Assembly (NCBI GenBank): GCA_032629725.1
Contig: JAFEVB010000001.1
Coordinates: 992,001 to 1,056,000 of the forward strand
Direction of reading: 5' to 3'
From: Gremmenia infestans
Lineage: Eukaryota > Ascomycota > Leotiomycetes > Helotiales > Hamatocanthoscyphaceae
DNA length: 64,000 bases
Shown: one piece after another, positions 20,952 to 33,364 of the stretch
How the letters are laid out: every line of letters starts with the position of its first letter
Position numbering within the stretch: the stretch's first letter is position 1
Program-made: the position numbers and the translations under genes
Notes under the pieces: generated by a model
Databases searched by the model: none
What the model saw: only the letters and a program-made list of their open reading frames with translations
What the model was told of the DNA's origin: nothing

Positions 20952-23707
20952 ATGGACTCGATTCGGTACCATCGCTCAGAAGAACTCCCTTCTGAGACCT
21001 GGAACAACAGCAGGTTTCCGACACAGTTCCGCCCACGCATCAGCAAGTATGCTTATCTTTGTGACGACGCTTGTTGGGCAGTTCGTGATGAGCTGGCAGA
21101 AGCAGGGGTACCTGAATCCATTGCAAAAGGGTTTGGCTGCGTTGATTCGGTTACTGGCAACGCTATTGCCCTTGTGACTACCCCCTTTCTTTGTTTTCCC
21201 TCCTTCATTTCGCTGTGTTGGGGATGCCAAAGAGCATTTGAGCCTCTAGGACCTTCCTATCTGCAGGAGAAATCGTACTAATTCGTTGTAGTGGTTCCCC
21301 GAAGCATTACCAGAGAGATTGTACATCGCCGCTTATATGGTCGAATATGCCTTTGCACATGATGGTGAGTGCTCATTCGGTTCTGCGAGAACACCAGGCT
21401 TACACTTCAAATGCAGATGTCGCAGACGGCGTAGAAGATGTGAGTACATACATAGTCATTGAAATAAGTATGGCTGACACTGGACTAGTTTGATGAAAGC
21501 AATCAAGCTATGATTGACTCTCTTGATGGCGCAACCCAAGGCAACAAAAAGAACCAAATCAACCTGGTGCTCAAGTCTATCCGTGCTCGGTTTGCTGTCG
21601 AAGCTTTAGAAGTCGACGAGGAATTGGGAAACTGGCTCATTCAAGAATGGAAAGAACAGTTGAATGTTAAAGCCGAAGCAAGAGATAAGGATTACAGGTC
21701 CATCGAGGAATATCTTGAGTTCCGCCTTATCGATGCTGGTGCAAAGTGAGTTATCCCACCCCGTCATTGAAGCTGAATCAAATCCTTGACTTGAACCATG
21801 AACTTATTTTGATCCCCAAGCTGTGCCTTGGTCATGCAACGATTCGTCACCGACACCACAATCAGCCGAGCGGACATTGAAAGTGTTAGATACCTTTCGA
21901 ATCTGCTCTATCACGCACAGATTCTGGTCAACGACCTTGCCTCGTGGCAGAAGGAAATCGATGCCTACGAGAGCGGCAAAACAAACTCGCTGGTCAACGC
22001 TGTTTCGGTTCTGATGAAAGTGCACAGCATTGACGCAGAGGCCGCCAAGAAACTTCTGTGGGACCAGGCTCTCGAATACGAACGGCAGTACTGCCAGGAG
22101 CGCGATCTTTTCATCAAGAACAACTCTCCAAAGCCAGAAATTTATCACTGGTTCAGAGTTCTCGAACTTTGCAACGGAGGCAGCGCAGTTTGGAGTCTGA
22201 GCACCGCCCGCTACAACAAAACCGCACCGAGGCCTGTTCGAGCACCGAAAACATCCGGAGTCAAAGCCAATGGCAGCACGGCACATCATCTCTCAGATGA
22301 CAATACCCGCCCAGCAAAGATACACAAAATAGGAGGTGAATTCTCACGCAACGGAAACGGCAGTGTCGATGAGCTCGAGGAAGCAAAGTTGAATGGCGAT
22401 GGAAAACCGAGCGATCGCGATCCAGCCAGAAATGGAAGCGACATATCATCATGTGACCACGATAAATCAGCTATAGAACTAGACGAAGATGTGGTAAGTA
22501 CATTGCTTCCTTGTAGCTTCGAGACTAAATGAACGATATCTAATGTTTGATTACTCTAGATTACGAATGCACCGTACATCTATATTGCATCGCTACCAGC
22601 CAAAGGAGCGAGAGACCATGTAACTACAGAGCCTTGGCGCTACGCACCTTTCAATCATTTCTAATAAACCAAAGCTAATCTTCTCTTATTGTAGCTGATT
22701 GATTCTCTGCAAACCTGGTATCAAGTTCCTGAGGCGTCACTTGATACTATCCGAAGTGTCGTGGCAATGATGCATAACATCTCCCTAATGTCAGTACTGT
22801 ACTTTGCAGCAACATCTCAATCTGTTTAAAATATATGCTGGGCTTTGCTAACAAACTCTTCCGCAGGATCGATGATATCCAAGATCATTCTCCCATGAGA
22901 AGAGGCTTTCCTTCAACGCATATGGTGTTCGGAGTGGAGCAGACGATCAATGCGGCCACTTATGTGTACGCGAAGAGTGTAGAACAGGCCTCAAAGCTTT
23001 CTCCAGCGACTTTTCTCATACTAATCGGTGAGTACCGTATCAGTATTGAATGATTCATAGTACTCATATCGCGTAGAGGAGGTAAAGAGACTTCACGTCG
23101 GGCAGGCCCACGATTTACATTCAACCTACCACTGCACAGCACCATCCATACCCGCATACTTCAAGCTTATCGAGCAGAGTAAGTTCCCCCCCATCGACAC
23201 ACCAAATGAAGAAGAAAAGACAATAACACACCCGCACTAGAAACCGGCGGTATCTTCCGAACCGTCTCTAGGATGATGCAGTCAGAAGCCACAAAGAACG
23301 CAACCCTCAACATCGACACCCTCATGAACCTGCTCGGCCGCTACTACCAGCTCCGGGATGACTATCAAGATATCACTGGCACATCAGCAGGTAAATCCAC
23401 AACGTACAACGATCTCGACCAAGGCACCTTTACGCTGCCAGTCATCCACGCATTGTCTGCCCAAGAAAAGACCGGCAGTACCGAGCTCCTCAACATCTTG
23501 CAGTCTCGGAGCCGCACGAATGGCATGTCGCCCGCCATGAAGATGCTGACGATGAAGGTTATTGAGGAAGCAGGTAGTCTGAAATACACTAAGACTATTC
23601 TGGACGACACATATGAGGATCTGAAGAATGAACGAAATCGAATTGAGGAAAGTGCTGGCAGCAAAAACTGGATTTTGAGGCTGTTGCTGAGTCAATTGAA
23701 GATTTGA
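20952..23707 (+). CDS. Bifunctional terpene synthase (class I cyclase + prenyltransferase)
   Basis: Ten exons (20952-21173, 21292-21364, 21417-21439, 21489-21745, 21821-22493, 22560-22619, 22695-22789, 22867-23027, 23077-23178, 23241-23707) join exactly in frame to 710 aa, the usual size for fusicoccadiene/ophiobolin-type chimeric synthases. The N-terminal cyclase domain (about 1-330) has DDVAD at 98-102, the NSE triad NDLASWQKE at 229-237, and the C-terminal RY pair at 322-323. A charged, Asn/Ser-rich linker (about 330-415) leads to an isoprenyl-diphosphate synthase domain with DDIQD at 470-474 and DDYQD at 595-599. All metal-binding motifs are intact. By family knowledge it condenses IPP/DMAPP to GGPP (C20) or GFPP (C25) and cyclises it. 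The product cannot be read from sequence alone. Confidence 0.95.
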
Positions 23708-24092
23708 GCTCTCTTTATGGTGTTATGGCGCGCAGATATTCCACGTTTTGGAAAGGTAGGCAGGCAATAGGATACTTCCGCAGCTTTAGCAGATCGATGA
23801 ATACAATTTACGTTTACGCACAGATTAAACCGCTCTTCCCATATCATAACCCATGGTCACTTATCTGCTTCCAGCAAGATATCAGTCGTCCCCCAGTAAT
23901 TCCACATGCTACAATGACCGCTCACTTCTCCATAAATATCAAGAAAAACAAGCGCGAGTCCGACACGCCAAACATCACGCACTTCCAACTTGGAAGGTTC
24001 AAGAGAGTTACTCTGCTCTGCATCCGTATGCCATACATCGAGATCCAGATGCTAAGATCTGCTTTCGACAGGAATGAAAAGAATCCACACCC
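23708..24092. other. Convergent 3' region
   Basis: 385 bp between the stops of the terpene synthase and the dioxygenase. A plus-strand ORF here (23704-24114) runs into the dioxygenase 3' end and has no family features. No gene is supported. Confidence 0.5.
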
Positions 24093-25972
24093 TCAAGCCG
24101 GCAAAACCACCTGAACACCAAGAATGACATCTGCCCCATACTTAGTACCATTTATATCCTTGGCCCCAGCAAGCCGTTCTTCCGGGGCCATCTGAAGCCT
24201 AGTACGGACCTCTATTCACACGTGAGCCGATTTCCGATACAGATAGATCATTTGGAGATATATATATATAACTTACGTGCTTCTCTCCACTCTTTGTTCG
24301 TAGGAACCTGAAGAATTAGTCAATATTCAGATAATTTAATACAAGATATAGTATTGGATAATAGCTTACCGGAAGGCCTGAGTTTATTAATTTTTTGAAC
24401 TGCATAAACACACCCTGCTTCAGGACAAATCCTTCACGCTGGATTAAAGGTGATTCTGCAGTGGTACCTTGTCAGGAAATTGTCAAAAGATTAACTGACT
24501 GACGAGTTTCATTTACCTATTGCTGGCTTTAGACGCATATCGCCTTTCGAGCCATTGAAGAAGACGAGGGAAAGACGCTGCTCGTTCTCTTGGTCTGCAG
24601 GAGGTTCCGCCACTGAAAGCAAAAGGACGTTAGTGTGAGTTCGTTCGTGCACTTCTCGCAGGAGTATATATTGTAGCAAGACTCTTTACCTTTATGGAGT
24701 GTTGCTTTAAAATGCCCGCCGGAGATCACTTGAGGTTCATCATTCTTAATTAGCAGATTACTTTCTTACACTTTCTTATTTATGCAGGGGTCGGATATAT
24801 GTATCGGTTCACAGTACCTTCAAGTGTCTCACCAAGGTTAACAACCAAGGCCCCTGGTTTATACTTCACGTATCTCCATTTGTTATCTGAGCCCCAGATC
24901 TGGAGCGCTGTGACAGGCACAGAGAACAGGAGAGTAGTTGTGCCGTAGTCTGTATGGCTGTGGCCCTTCATTTCAGTCGGGTATCTCGAACAGTGTGGTT
25001 GTAAATAGGTACATACCCGTACATCCGAATGCCCTTTCTCTCCTTTTTCTGTTCTGCTTCTAGAGGATAATATAGCGCATGCCGGAAATAGCCATCTCCT
25101 ACCAATCCATCGTGCGACTGAACATTCTCTGTGAAGAAAGAAAAGTCAATTGTCAGCTGTTTCTTAGAGACATATTGTCCACCACGCACTTCACTTACCC
25201 CACAGATAATCACCAGGTAGTTCGAGAACCAACGACAACAGCTTTAAGAGCCGTCGATTAACCGAATTCATCAGATACTATGCAAATATCAGCCCCTGTT
25301 TAAACTTCCCGCGCCGTACAAACAGCCACTCACATCGCAAAACGCAATAATCTCATTCATAAAAGGTACAATACACTCCGGAACCTTCTCAATATCTTCA
25401 AACTCAGGGCTGTAAAAATTAAAATGTTCAATGCCGTCGAATTTCCCTGGTTCTCGCTATAAACCAATTAATCAGTTCGTCGTATCTTTGCTGACATGTA
25501 TGTATATATATAATACTGCTTACCTTCCAACCAAACCGAGGCTTAAACCCAGCAAAGACGCCAGTGGAAGGGTCCCACAGCAGTTTCGCTTTATCCTCTT
25601 CCGAAATATTCGCGTGCAGAAATTGAGCTAGATCAAATTGCCGATGAAGCTACAGAACCGGCAGATTTATCAAAATTAGCTAGCAAGAGCGGTATTTGCA
25701 AGGTACCTTAGATAGGGAAACATGTTGTATAGTACCTGTTCAAGTGAAACCCCATAGTTAGTTAGGAACAAAAACCCATCTTCTTCAATAGCCGCTTTCG
25801 TGGTAGCCACCAGCCCTGCCACGACTTCTGGATCCGGAGAGTCGAGGAGAGAAAGTTCGATGGTTCGTAGATCAGCCCAGTCTAGATGCATTTTCGTCGG
25901 TTGTGGAGGTGTCCATTTTGGGATTTCTGGCTTTGAGATTTTCGAAATCGGGGGGCTGAATGGAGTTGCCAT
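24093..25972 (-). CDS. 2-oxoglutarate/Fe(II)-dependent dioxygenase of the terpene locus
   Basis: Eleven small exons (25736-25972, 25524-25649, 25334-25456, 25199-25277, 25013-25128, 24818-24965, 24690-24728, 24517-24612, 24370-24455, 24277-24307, 24093-24211) close in frame to 399 aa. The DIOX_N region opens with 'TIELSLLDSPDPEVVAGLV' and EEDGFLFLTNYGVSLEQ. The iron facial triad is visible: H231 and D233 in GHSHTDYGTTTLLFS, and H288 in SGGHFKATLHKV. The 2OG-binding RxS is R302/S304 in QRLSLVFF. It is a soluble non-haem oxygenase expected to hydroxylate, desaturate or rearrange the terpene, as dioxygenases do in fusicoccin and brassicicene biosynthesis. It lies tail-to-tail with the synthase. 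An (AT)n tract sits in its last intron. Confidence 0.92.
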
Positions 25973-26533
25973 TTCGGGGACAGATATGGATCAGACCTTA
26001 GAATAGGAAAGGGTATTCGTGGCAATTGTAACGATAATTTCTATTAAGGCTTCGTTGAAGATATATCAGGAAGTGTCTGAAGATATCTTGCCCCACCTTT
26101 GTAGAGAACCCCGCCCTCGCGCCTCCCGCCCCCACCCCCCTTTTCGGGAGATCTACTTTAGCGCGTAGCAAAGAGTAGAGTACATCTCGGGCTCGAAAGA
26201 AAATAAGATAGCATTATATGCACATAGCATCACTCCTTTCCCTTCATTTTTTGGGTAGGATGGCTTTCAGATTACAACTACGAGTCGCGCGTTGGGTATT
26301 TTCTGAGATGTTCGACAATGCGATGAACGTGGTGCGGAGGGTGCTTGTTGCATTATCCGGATGAAAAACTATCAGGCGTAGATATATCAGCACAGAACAG
26401 CCGCCACCAAATCTCCATCCAGACAGTACCACCCGAAGGTATCGCTCCCTGAATGAGGAAAAAGTTCGAAGCAAAAGTTTAGAATTAAACGAAAGCAGAT
26501 CCGTACAACCCATACAACCATTCAGTTTCAAAT
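25973..26533. other. Intergenic region with dioxygenase promoter
   Basis: About 560 bp. It contains the promoter of the dioxygenase and the 3' flank of the deaminase-like gene, with a C-rich patch near 26109-26142. A minus-strand ORF at 26244-26549 overlaps the neighbouring stop region and has no family signature. Confidence 0.5.
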
Positions 26534-28357
26534 TCACAGCTCGTGCCAAGTGACAGAAATCCCAAGCTCATTCTGCCCATCAGCATGAACAACAAACGTC
26601 AGATGCCTCTTATCTGGCCCAGCTTGAATGCAGACAGAAGAAGCGAACGATAACGCAGTAGTATTTACGCTCACCCTCTTCTCCTCCCGATGCTGGCGTG
26701 GATTATCGGCAATGTAAAGCATACCACCAGTAGTAGCGATATCCTCAAAGTCGAAGAAATACGAGACGATTCCAGCGGTAAGTTCGCAGGACTTCGTCGC
26801 AGGGGAAATTTCAATAGTGACTGGCAGGTCCTCCAGCTGGTAAATAGAGGGATTGGGGCCTGCGGGGTTTTTATGGAGCTGTACGATTGTTGAAGACGAA
26901 GATGAGGCGCTGCTTCTCATGCGTACTGCAAGAGGACTCGGTGTCCGCTGTACTTCTGAGATGGTGGTAACAGTCGAAGTTGACGCTGCAATACTCGATC
27001 TGTCCAGCATCAGCACATGAGCTCGGCTCTCCATAGCGATATTTTGATAATAGACATTCTTCCCCAACAACCCACGTATCTCGGCGTCCATAGAACGAAT
27101 AATCCCTCGAAACCGTTTCCGTTGCTGAGGGTGCTGGATCATCCATGCACTACTGTTTGGAATCGTCCATTTGGGATACAACTTCATGTGGGAATGCGAG
27201 ATCCCGAATTGGCCGTGATGTTTAATAAAAAGATCGCAGAGGAAGCACGCGGATTTGCTGGAGCCGATGGCACGCGGCGACAAGTCATTCCCGTATTTTT
27301 CGTAGAAGAGTATCAACTGTACCTCTCCATGTACAAAGCACAAGTCAGCTGCGCCAGGTGGCTGACTTGCTGGATAAGCATCGCATACTTCAAGTTTCAA
27401 GTTCTGGCAATGGGACCTAGTCTCGGGCTGGCGACTGAGTCTTATGAGGTCTTTGCAAATGCCCCAGTATTTGCTAAGCTTGTCGATTTCAGCCACTTCT
27501 CGACTGGCGTAGATCCGCTCATCGAGACCCATGGTTTGCAAATGAGTCGCGAGAGATTTGGATGATCCTTGATTGGATACGTCGTAGCTCTTGAGAATAG
27601 CATCTTTGAGAAGATTGGTCTGGTCTCCAGCATGTTCCTGGTCGACTTTCTTGAGAGCATCTCGTAGGGCGATGATTGATGCTCGAAGCGACGCAAACTT
27701 GGCGATGTTTTGTCCATTGAGTCCCCAAATACCCTCTAATATCCGATCTATCCTTACGTATAGCGGTGAGAGACTCAGCCCCCCTTTACCGAAGTGGTCA
27801 GGCTTTACCCAATGATGGGTCCTCATGCGACCATAAATACGCTTCTCGCTAAAGGAGATAATCTCTTCGAAAAGCTGGGATTGGTACTGTTGCCTGTGTT
27901 TCCCTGGGTTCATGAGCAATTAGGACTCATTATATCAGTGATTTACAAACGAGTTTACTAACATACCTGCCTTGGCATGGTCTCGCACGATCCCGAGTAT
28001 TCTTTCGATTCCATTAACAACAGTAGGACGAGGTGTATGGTTCGATGCAAGCCGGAATGTGAAACCGGGGGGTTTGCTCATCTCCTCAAGAACCGCAGCA
28101 GAGACAAATTCAACGCTTTCTTCTGCATGAGCGAGGAACGCGATATGGTCTGCTAGATGGAGTTCCTCTTCATAAGACAGTAAATATTTCTTCGTTTCCT
28201 TCACCCTCGGGGCACTTTGCCGATAATTCTTTGGGGCCCGAGGACTCTGATTTGGCTTAAGTTTCTTAGAGAGCATATTAACATTCCCATAGAAGCTTTG
28301 AGAAATATCCGATGTCCAAATACCCGGCAAGGCGTTTTGTCTCTTTGGTATTGCCAT
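26534..28357 (-). CDS. OTT_1508-like deaminase-fold protein
   Basis: Two exons, 27967-28357 and 26534-27903, join in frame to 586 aa. A largely helical N-terminal part holds several charged segments (SYEEELHLADHIAFLAHAEES). The recognisable core, near residues 310-375, reads FVHGEVQLILFYEKYG, then PRAIGSSKSACFLCDLFIKHHGQF and HMKLYPKWTIP. This is the signature of the OTT_1508-like deaminase family, expanded in filamentous ascomycetes. The zinc ligands would be the His of HGE and the Cys pair of CFLC. The usual HAE is HGE here. The remaining C-terminus (Ser/Thr-rich, then beta-like) is not recognised. The family function is unproven; nucleic-acid or nucleotide deamination is inferred from fold. 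It lies next to the terpene locus, with no evident link to the pathway. Confidence 0.8.
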
Positions 28358-29674
28358 AGCTCATTAGAGAAATGAATTAAATTCGAGTAAGGAAATAGGT
28401 GTGTGTAATAGGTTCACAAAGCTGGGCGTCGGTCGCCCGGCGAGATTTACTCGACGTTTGGAGTAAGGCTGCCTCGAGGGATAGGCAAAGTGAGGCTAAG
28501 GAACTGTGCTGTGGTGCTATGATGCTGGATGAACGATATGCGTGAAGGGGAGGGATAAAATAAGGTTTGTCGATGATTCTACTTGTTTGCGAAGCAATAG
28601 TGCGTACACCAATGGTACGTGAGCAGAGTAGTTCTCTCTCACTGTGGAAGTGGAAGAAGGGACTGAAATCAAGCCGGTAACACCACAATTCCAAAATCTC
28701 ATCACCGAGGAAGCTTACTCCGTACCGTCTAATGATATACCCATTGAAAATTGAAAAGTCTAGCTCATGCAAACGTAACGCTCAACGGAAGCGGCTCGGT
28801 GCATTGCATTGCATTATGCACGACACGCGACACCACTCGCTCCCCTTACCTCATCTACAGATGTATCAGCCCGTGAATATCTTCCCAACAGAGCCGCATA
28901 GACTAATGTTCTCCGTACCTCAACAGAGTGCAAGACGTGACGACGGCTGATTGCAGGTACAGGGAGGGACTCAGACCTCACGATCTTTCACTTGCTCAGA
29001 GTACTTTAAGCAGATAAGCTCGCTCGCTCGCATCGCATCGAATCCCCCAAAAAGGTCGCTTCAAACGTCTAAATTAACAAACAGCTCATAAAGCAAGTAT
29101 TACTTTCTTCTTCTTCTTCTTCTTCTTCCACTAGGAAGGTACAGACATAGCTCGCTGACCAGGGCCAATCCAATCACCCACCCGACTTTGAACAAAACAC
29201 AGTATACTCATTCATGATATTACATTTATCCGGCCTCCCTCCCTTTGACCTATCATATCCCACCCTAAAAGCCAACCAGCCATCCCCCAATCATATCCAT
29301 GCAGGTATCATCATATCAAAAGAAAAGAGACGAGACATACAGCTCAGCTCAGCACAACCCCATTCCATCCCTTTCGTCCTCCTATCTCCCGGACCAGCCA
29401 GCCAGACCTCAACAAAAAAACCCTCGACCTCGACCTCGACCATCCACCCACCCATTAAGACAAGAATATTCGAAGTTGACCGCGGGATACACATAAGGAA
29501 ATAAAAAATTGCTGAGGTATAAATCCGCTCCCTCCTGCGCCGCAAGGTATTAAACCAAATTTCGTCAAAGAACTCCCAATCCATCCGTTTCACCCTTACT
29601 TAAGCAAAATGTCATAATACACACGACCGCCCACATCTTGACTCTACAGGAGTCGACTTCTTGAAGAGCTTGTC
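28358..29674. other. Intergenic region with (TTC)n tract
   Basis: About 1.3 kb between two minus-strand genes. It holds the promoter of the deaminase-like gene and the long 3' flank of the RasGAP gene. The short ORFs are low-complexity (for example CGACCT repeats near 29427-29445) and are not supported. Confidence 0.5.
29105..29128. repeat. (TTC)8 microsatellite
   Basis: Eight perfect TTC units in non-coding DNA upstream of the deaminase-like gene. Confidence 0.9.
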
Positions 29675-32242
29675 CTACCAGCCCTTCTTTCTAGCAAAAC
29701 GCTTGTTTAAGAGCGCGAGAACCTTGGGTACGTTGAATTGGACGTATTCGAGATCGAGATCTTCTTGGTTGTCCTTCTGCATCTCGAGCAGATCATCTAG
29801 TTTGAGGTCGAGTTCTAAAAGTCCACGATTGCGACCTTTGGAAGTGTTAGTCAGTTGATAATTTCATAGAATCCAAGTACATTTACCTTTGTAGTGGAGG
29901 GAAATGACGAAAGTCCCAGGCAGCGGACTTGTGAAGTTGAAATAGATATTCGCCCTCCTATTATCAGGAACGTTGCTCTTCTGAATGACACCTTCTTTCT
30001 CTAGTGCCTGATGTGTGAACTTGTACGGGCCCAAGACTTGATGTTTCTGCTGTTTTCGTTTTGTGCCTTCGCTTTGACTTCGGACGTTGTGCAAGTAGCT
30101 CTTGTAAGTCTCGAGTTGGCCAACAAGGTATGAGTTGTGATCCCGAATTGTTCTGAAGACCTCATCGAGTTTTTGGGTTTCGACAATAACTCCATCCTTC
30201 AAGGAACCGAGATGTTGCAATTCCTGCTCGACTTCATCGCGAAGAAGACCGAACTGATCGGACTTGTCGATCACCTGAAGTTCCTGTAATTGGCTGAGTA
30301 GTTCCATGGCTCGGATACCTTTCCGAACCATCACTGCATCATTTCGGGATGTTGCGGCAGCATCTGCGACACGTTCAAGACGCAGTGGCCTTCGGGCGAC
30401 TGCGCTGTTAGTTGGGATCGAACGCATGATCTGGACGAACGTCGACTTAGCCTCCATGAAGTAGACTTCCTCCTGTGTGATATCAAGGGCTGCAGTGAGA
30501 TCGTCAATTGCAGTCTCCCATTTGCTAAAGAGCGGTAGGTTAATCGCTCTGTTTTCTTTCCGGGGTAGTTGGGCCGGGGCAGGCCCAAGATCGGCCAGGA
30601 TGACCGCCAAGTGAGAATTTTCATCCTTTTTCAAGTCGCTGCTATGCTTCTCCAACAGCGCGTGCGTAGCATAGACTTCATTTAGTGTAATTGAAAGCTC
30701 CAAATCTTTCTTGGATAGTGCAACATAATTATCCATTTCCAAACTCTCGTAGAAATCCTGGACCTCGCACAGATCAAGCATAAACTTGTTCACGCGCTCC
30801 TTGTTGTGCTGGATGAAAGGTTGAAGTTTGGCCATATAAGGTTCCTTGGCATATGACGGCTTGTTTGCTAGGTTTTGCAACATTTTGGCGATCAAGGTCA
30901 ATGTTCGCCGTGGTCGTTCGGCAGGGGTCCCGTCAATAAGCATGTAGGACTTGGGTGTGACAATTGCGGGGTTGATGAATCGTAGGAAGAAGAATCCTCC
31001 TATGAGTGTACAGATGACCTGGTCGTTGGCATCGGGATATTTGCGCTTCGTGAGACTTCGGATCTGTTTGCAGATCCATCTGATCCCATATGGGGTCTCC
31101 TCCAGGCCATCGATTATCGTTGTCAGAAATCCATTAGCAATTTCCATGAGCATCGTCAATCGAGGCTCAATGATTGCTTGGACCTGAGAATTCTCTGCGG
31201 CTTGCTCCGCAGTCACTCCCCTTGGCAAAGAAGCTGGCAAACTCCCGGTGTCCTCTTCGATTTGTTCAATCATTCTGTCATAGACCTTGAGTGGGTTAAT
31301 TTCGAGATCCAAATCCTTCAATTCTATCAGACCGTTGATCCGGTCTGCCAACACAGTTTTCAGATAGCTTTGCCCCGGACCTCTTCGTGTATATGTGGTC
31401 ATCATTCGAGAAACAGGGGTATTCGCGCGCAGAAGAGAAGAGTATTCGGGGGTGTTGTCGAATTGGTAGGTCAGGACAGACTAGACAATTGTCAGTATAA
31501 CCAGAGAAACAGGAAACCGGAGGTCCACGGACCTGAAACATGGTCAAGAGTAGATGCTCTTCACGACTCTCGTATTGATTTCCATATATCGTGAACATGA
31601 CTGTCTGAAGTAAAGAATCAATCTCGGCCATCGTGACAAGACGGCACAGGTGGGCGATGTGTCGTGGTTCGGATTGTAAAAGGAAGAGGAGATTGCCGTA
31701 TTTCTGGGTCTTCTCGTCGTTTGGGAAGAAACCCTCTTGTAGATCCGCGGCATCTTCTAGATGACTGGCAACTTCGTTTTGCTATCTCATATCAGCTCGA
31801 GAACCGATACATTGGGACTCATATGCAAACCTCCTCCAACGCCATTCGATTTTGGATTAGTAGCGCTATCCGGGAATCGAGATATCTGACATCCTTCTCT
31901 AAGACGAAGTTCTTCTTCGATTGCGATGAGATCTTGGACTTCAAGTCTCTTAGTATTTTCTGGGCTTTGAGAGACATTAGTACCTTATCACCGAGCAACT
32001 CGAACCGAATGATTCGTACCCTTTGCAAGATCATCCTCGATTTCCAGGTCCTTTTCGTTTGCGGACATGGACATGTACAGAGTAGTCATAGAATATCGTT
32101 TCGACTGGCGGACAGACCGCCCTCCATCATGGGAAGACATTGTGTTCTGGCGTGATACGGGTTGAAAGGAGGATGAGGAGGCAGTAGACGCCCGCGAAGG
32201 GGTTTGGAGCATGACGCTCATTACTGTGCTCACCGAGCACAA
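29675..32242 (-). CDS. Ras GTPase-activating protein (Gap1/GapA type)
   Basis: Five exons (32020-32242, 31831-31964, 31533-31781, 29887-31480, 29675-29835) join in frame to 786 aa, matching fission yeast Gap1 in size. The Ser-rich N-terminus is followed by a short coiled coil (AQKILRDLKSKISSQSKK). The RasGAP domain has the arginine-finger region SSLLRANTPVSRMM and the FLRFINPAIVTP block. A RasGAP_C domain follows, ending in QFNVPKVLALLNKRFARKKGW. It stimulates GTP hydrolysis on Ras and so limits Ras signalling at the membrane. IQ and calponin domains of true IQGAPs are absent. The start may be the ATG at 32242 or one of two in-frame ATGs within the next 10 codons. Confidence 0.93.
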
Positions 32243-33340
32243 TTCAAATCGATGGGAGGAATTCTAAGAAGGTTTCGGTCTTCCTAGTGCTGGTGAAGTT
32301 TCACGGCTATCCGATGCGAGATGTCTCGAAAGAACAAAGGCTGTTGACTGTAGCGATAATCGGTAGCGCCAATTCAATCGAAGCTACGGAGGTGGAATTT
32401 CGAGAATCGGCATGCGCTTCGACGGTTAAAAAGCTGCAGAGATAGAGGATATGTGTTGACGCGCGAGGGTCGTCGTCGTCGCCGTAATCTTGGGTGGAGA
32501 ATCCGAGGCTTCTGATGGGAACGGGTGGTATCGCAATGCCGGCCAGCGAGCAATTCAATGGATCGAGGTACTGTACGAGAAACGGTGAGTCGTCGGGTCC
32601 TTCAATCAGGGTGGTGGTGGTGATTCAGAGCGTGTTGGAGCTCGTGGCGTCAATGCTGTCTGACTCTGTCGCAAATATTCCACACCCACTGGACCCTTAA
32701 AATGCTGGAAGCCGTTGGCTAGTGCAGTGCGGACTTCAGACGCGTGTGAGGTGGAAGGATATTATCAATGTCCAACTATGGTGCTTGATCTTGGTGAGGG
32801 ATTTGCGCCAACGGAAAAGGAGTGTTGATGGTGGAGGGCGCAGCGTTTGTGAGGTGAGAATAAGGTGTAATGATATGAAGCGTGTTGGGGAAGTTGATGT
32901 TCGTTCGTTCATAGTGGGAGGAGCGGGTCATATGAAACAATGGCAGCCAGGGGAGCGATTACTGACTGTGTACAGGGGAGGGCCTTGTACTTGTCTCTGG
33001 TCTCTTCAGCTTCTCTCCCCTCTCCCAACATGAAGAACAACCTTGGAACTTTTGCATCACAAATCGTCTATTTACGGTTTTAATATCATTTCAAGCGCTA
33101 TTCCTGTTCCTATTCCTGTGCGACAAGTCGATGTACAGGTACGCTCACTGAATATATAAATTATCAATATTTACCTCAAAAAGAGGCCTTTTCCCATCGA
33201 TCCGTACCACCAGTCCGGTCCCTGTCTGAAGATAGCAGTGTAGTGATACGAAGGCGCACGGCCAATATCAGGAACCGTAATCCCACCAAGCACGTGGAAA
33301 AGATGGACTCAAGAGGACATGGCTACAGTGGGGTGGCGCA

Positions 33341-33364
33341 GTGAGTGAGTGAGTGAGTGAGTGA
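33341..33364. repeat. (GTGA)6 microsatellite
   Basis: Six perfect GTGA units, interrupted and continuing at 33371-33380, in the gene-poor region. Confidence 0.85.

Noticed and set aside
23704..24114. Plus-strand ORF after the terpene synthase
   Set aside because: It overlaps the 3' end of the dioxygenase gene on the other strand and lacks any motif; it is not a fourth cluster gene.
24250..24275. (TA)n tract as a possible promoter
   Set aside because: It lies inside the last intron of the dioxygenase, so it is unlikely to be a promoter.
26244..26549. Minus-strand ORF beside the deaminase-like gene
   Set aside because: It overlaps the stop region of the deaminase-like gene, has no conserved motif and no plausible splicing partner.
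27017..27565. 182-codon plus-strand ORF inside the deaminase-like gene
   Set aside because: It is the antisense shadow of a well-supported coding exon.
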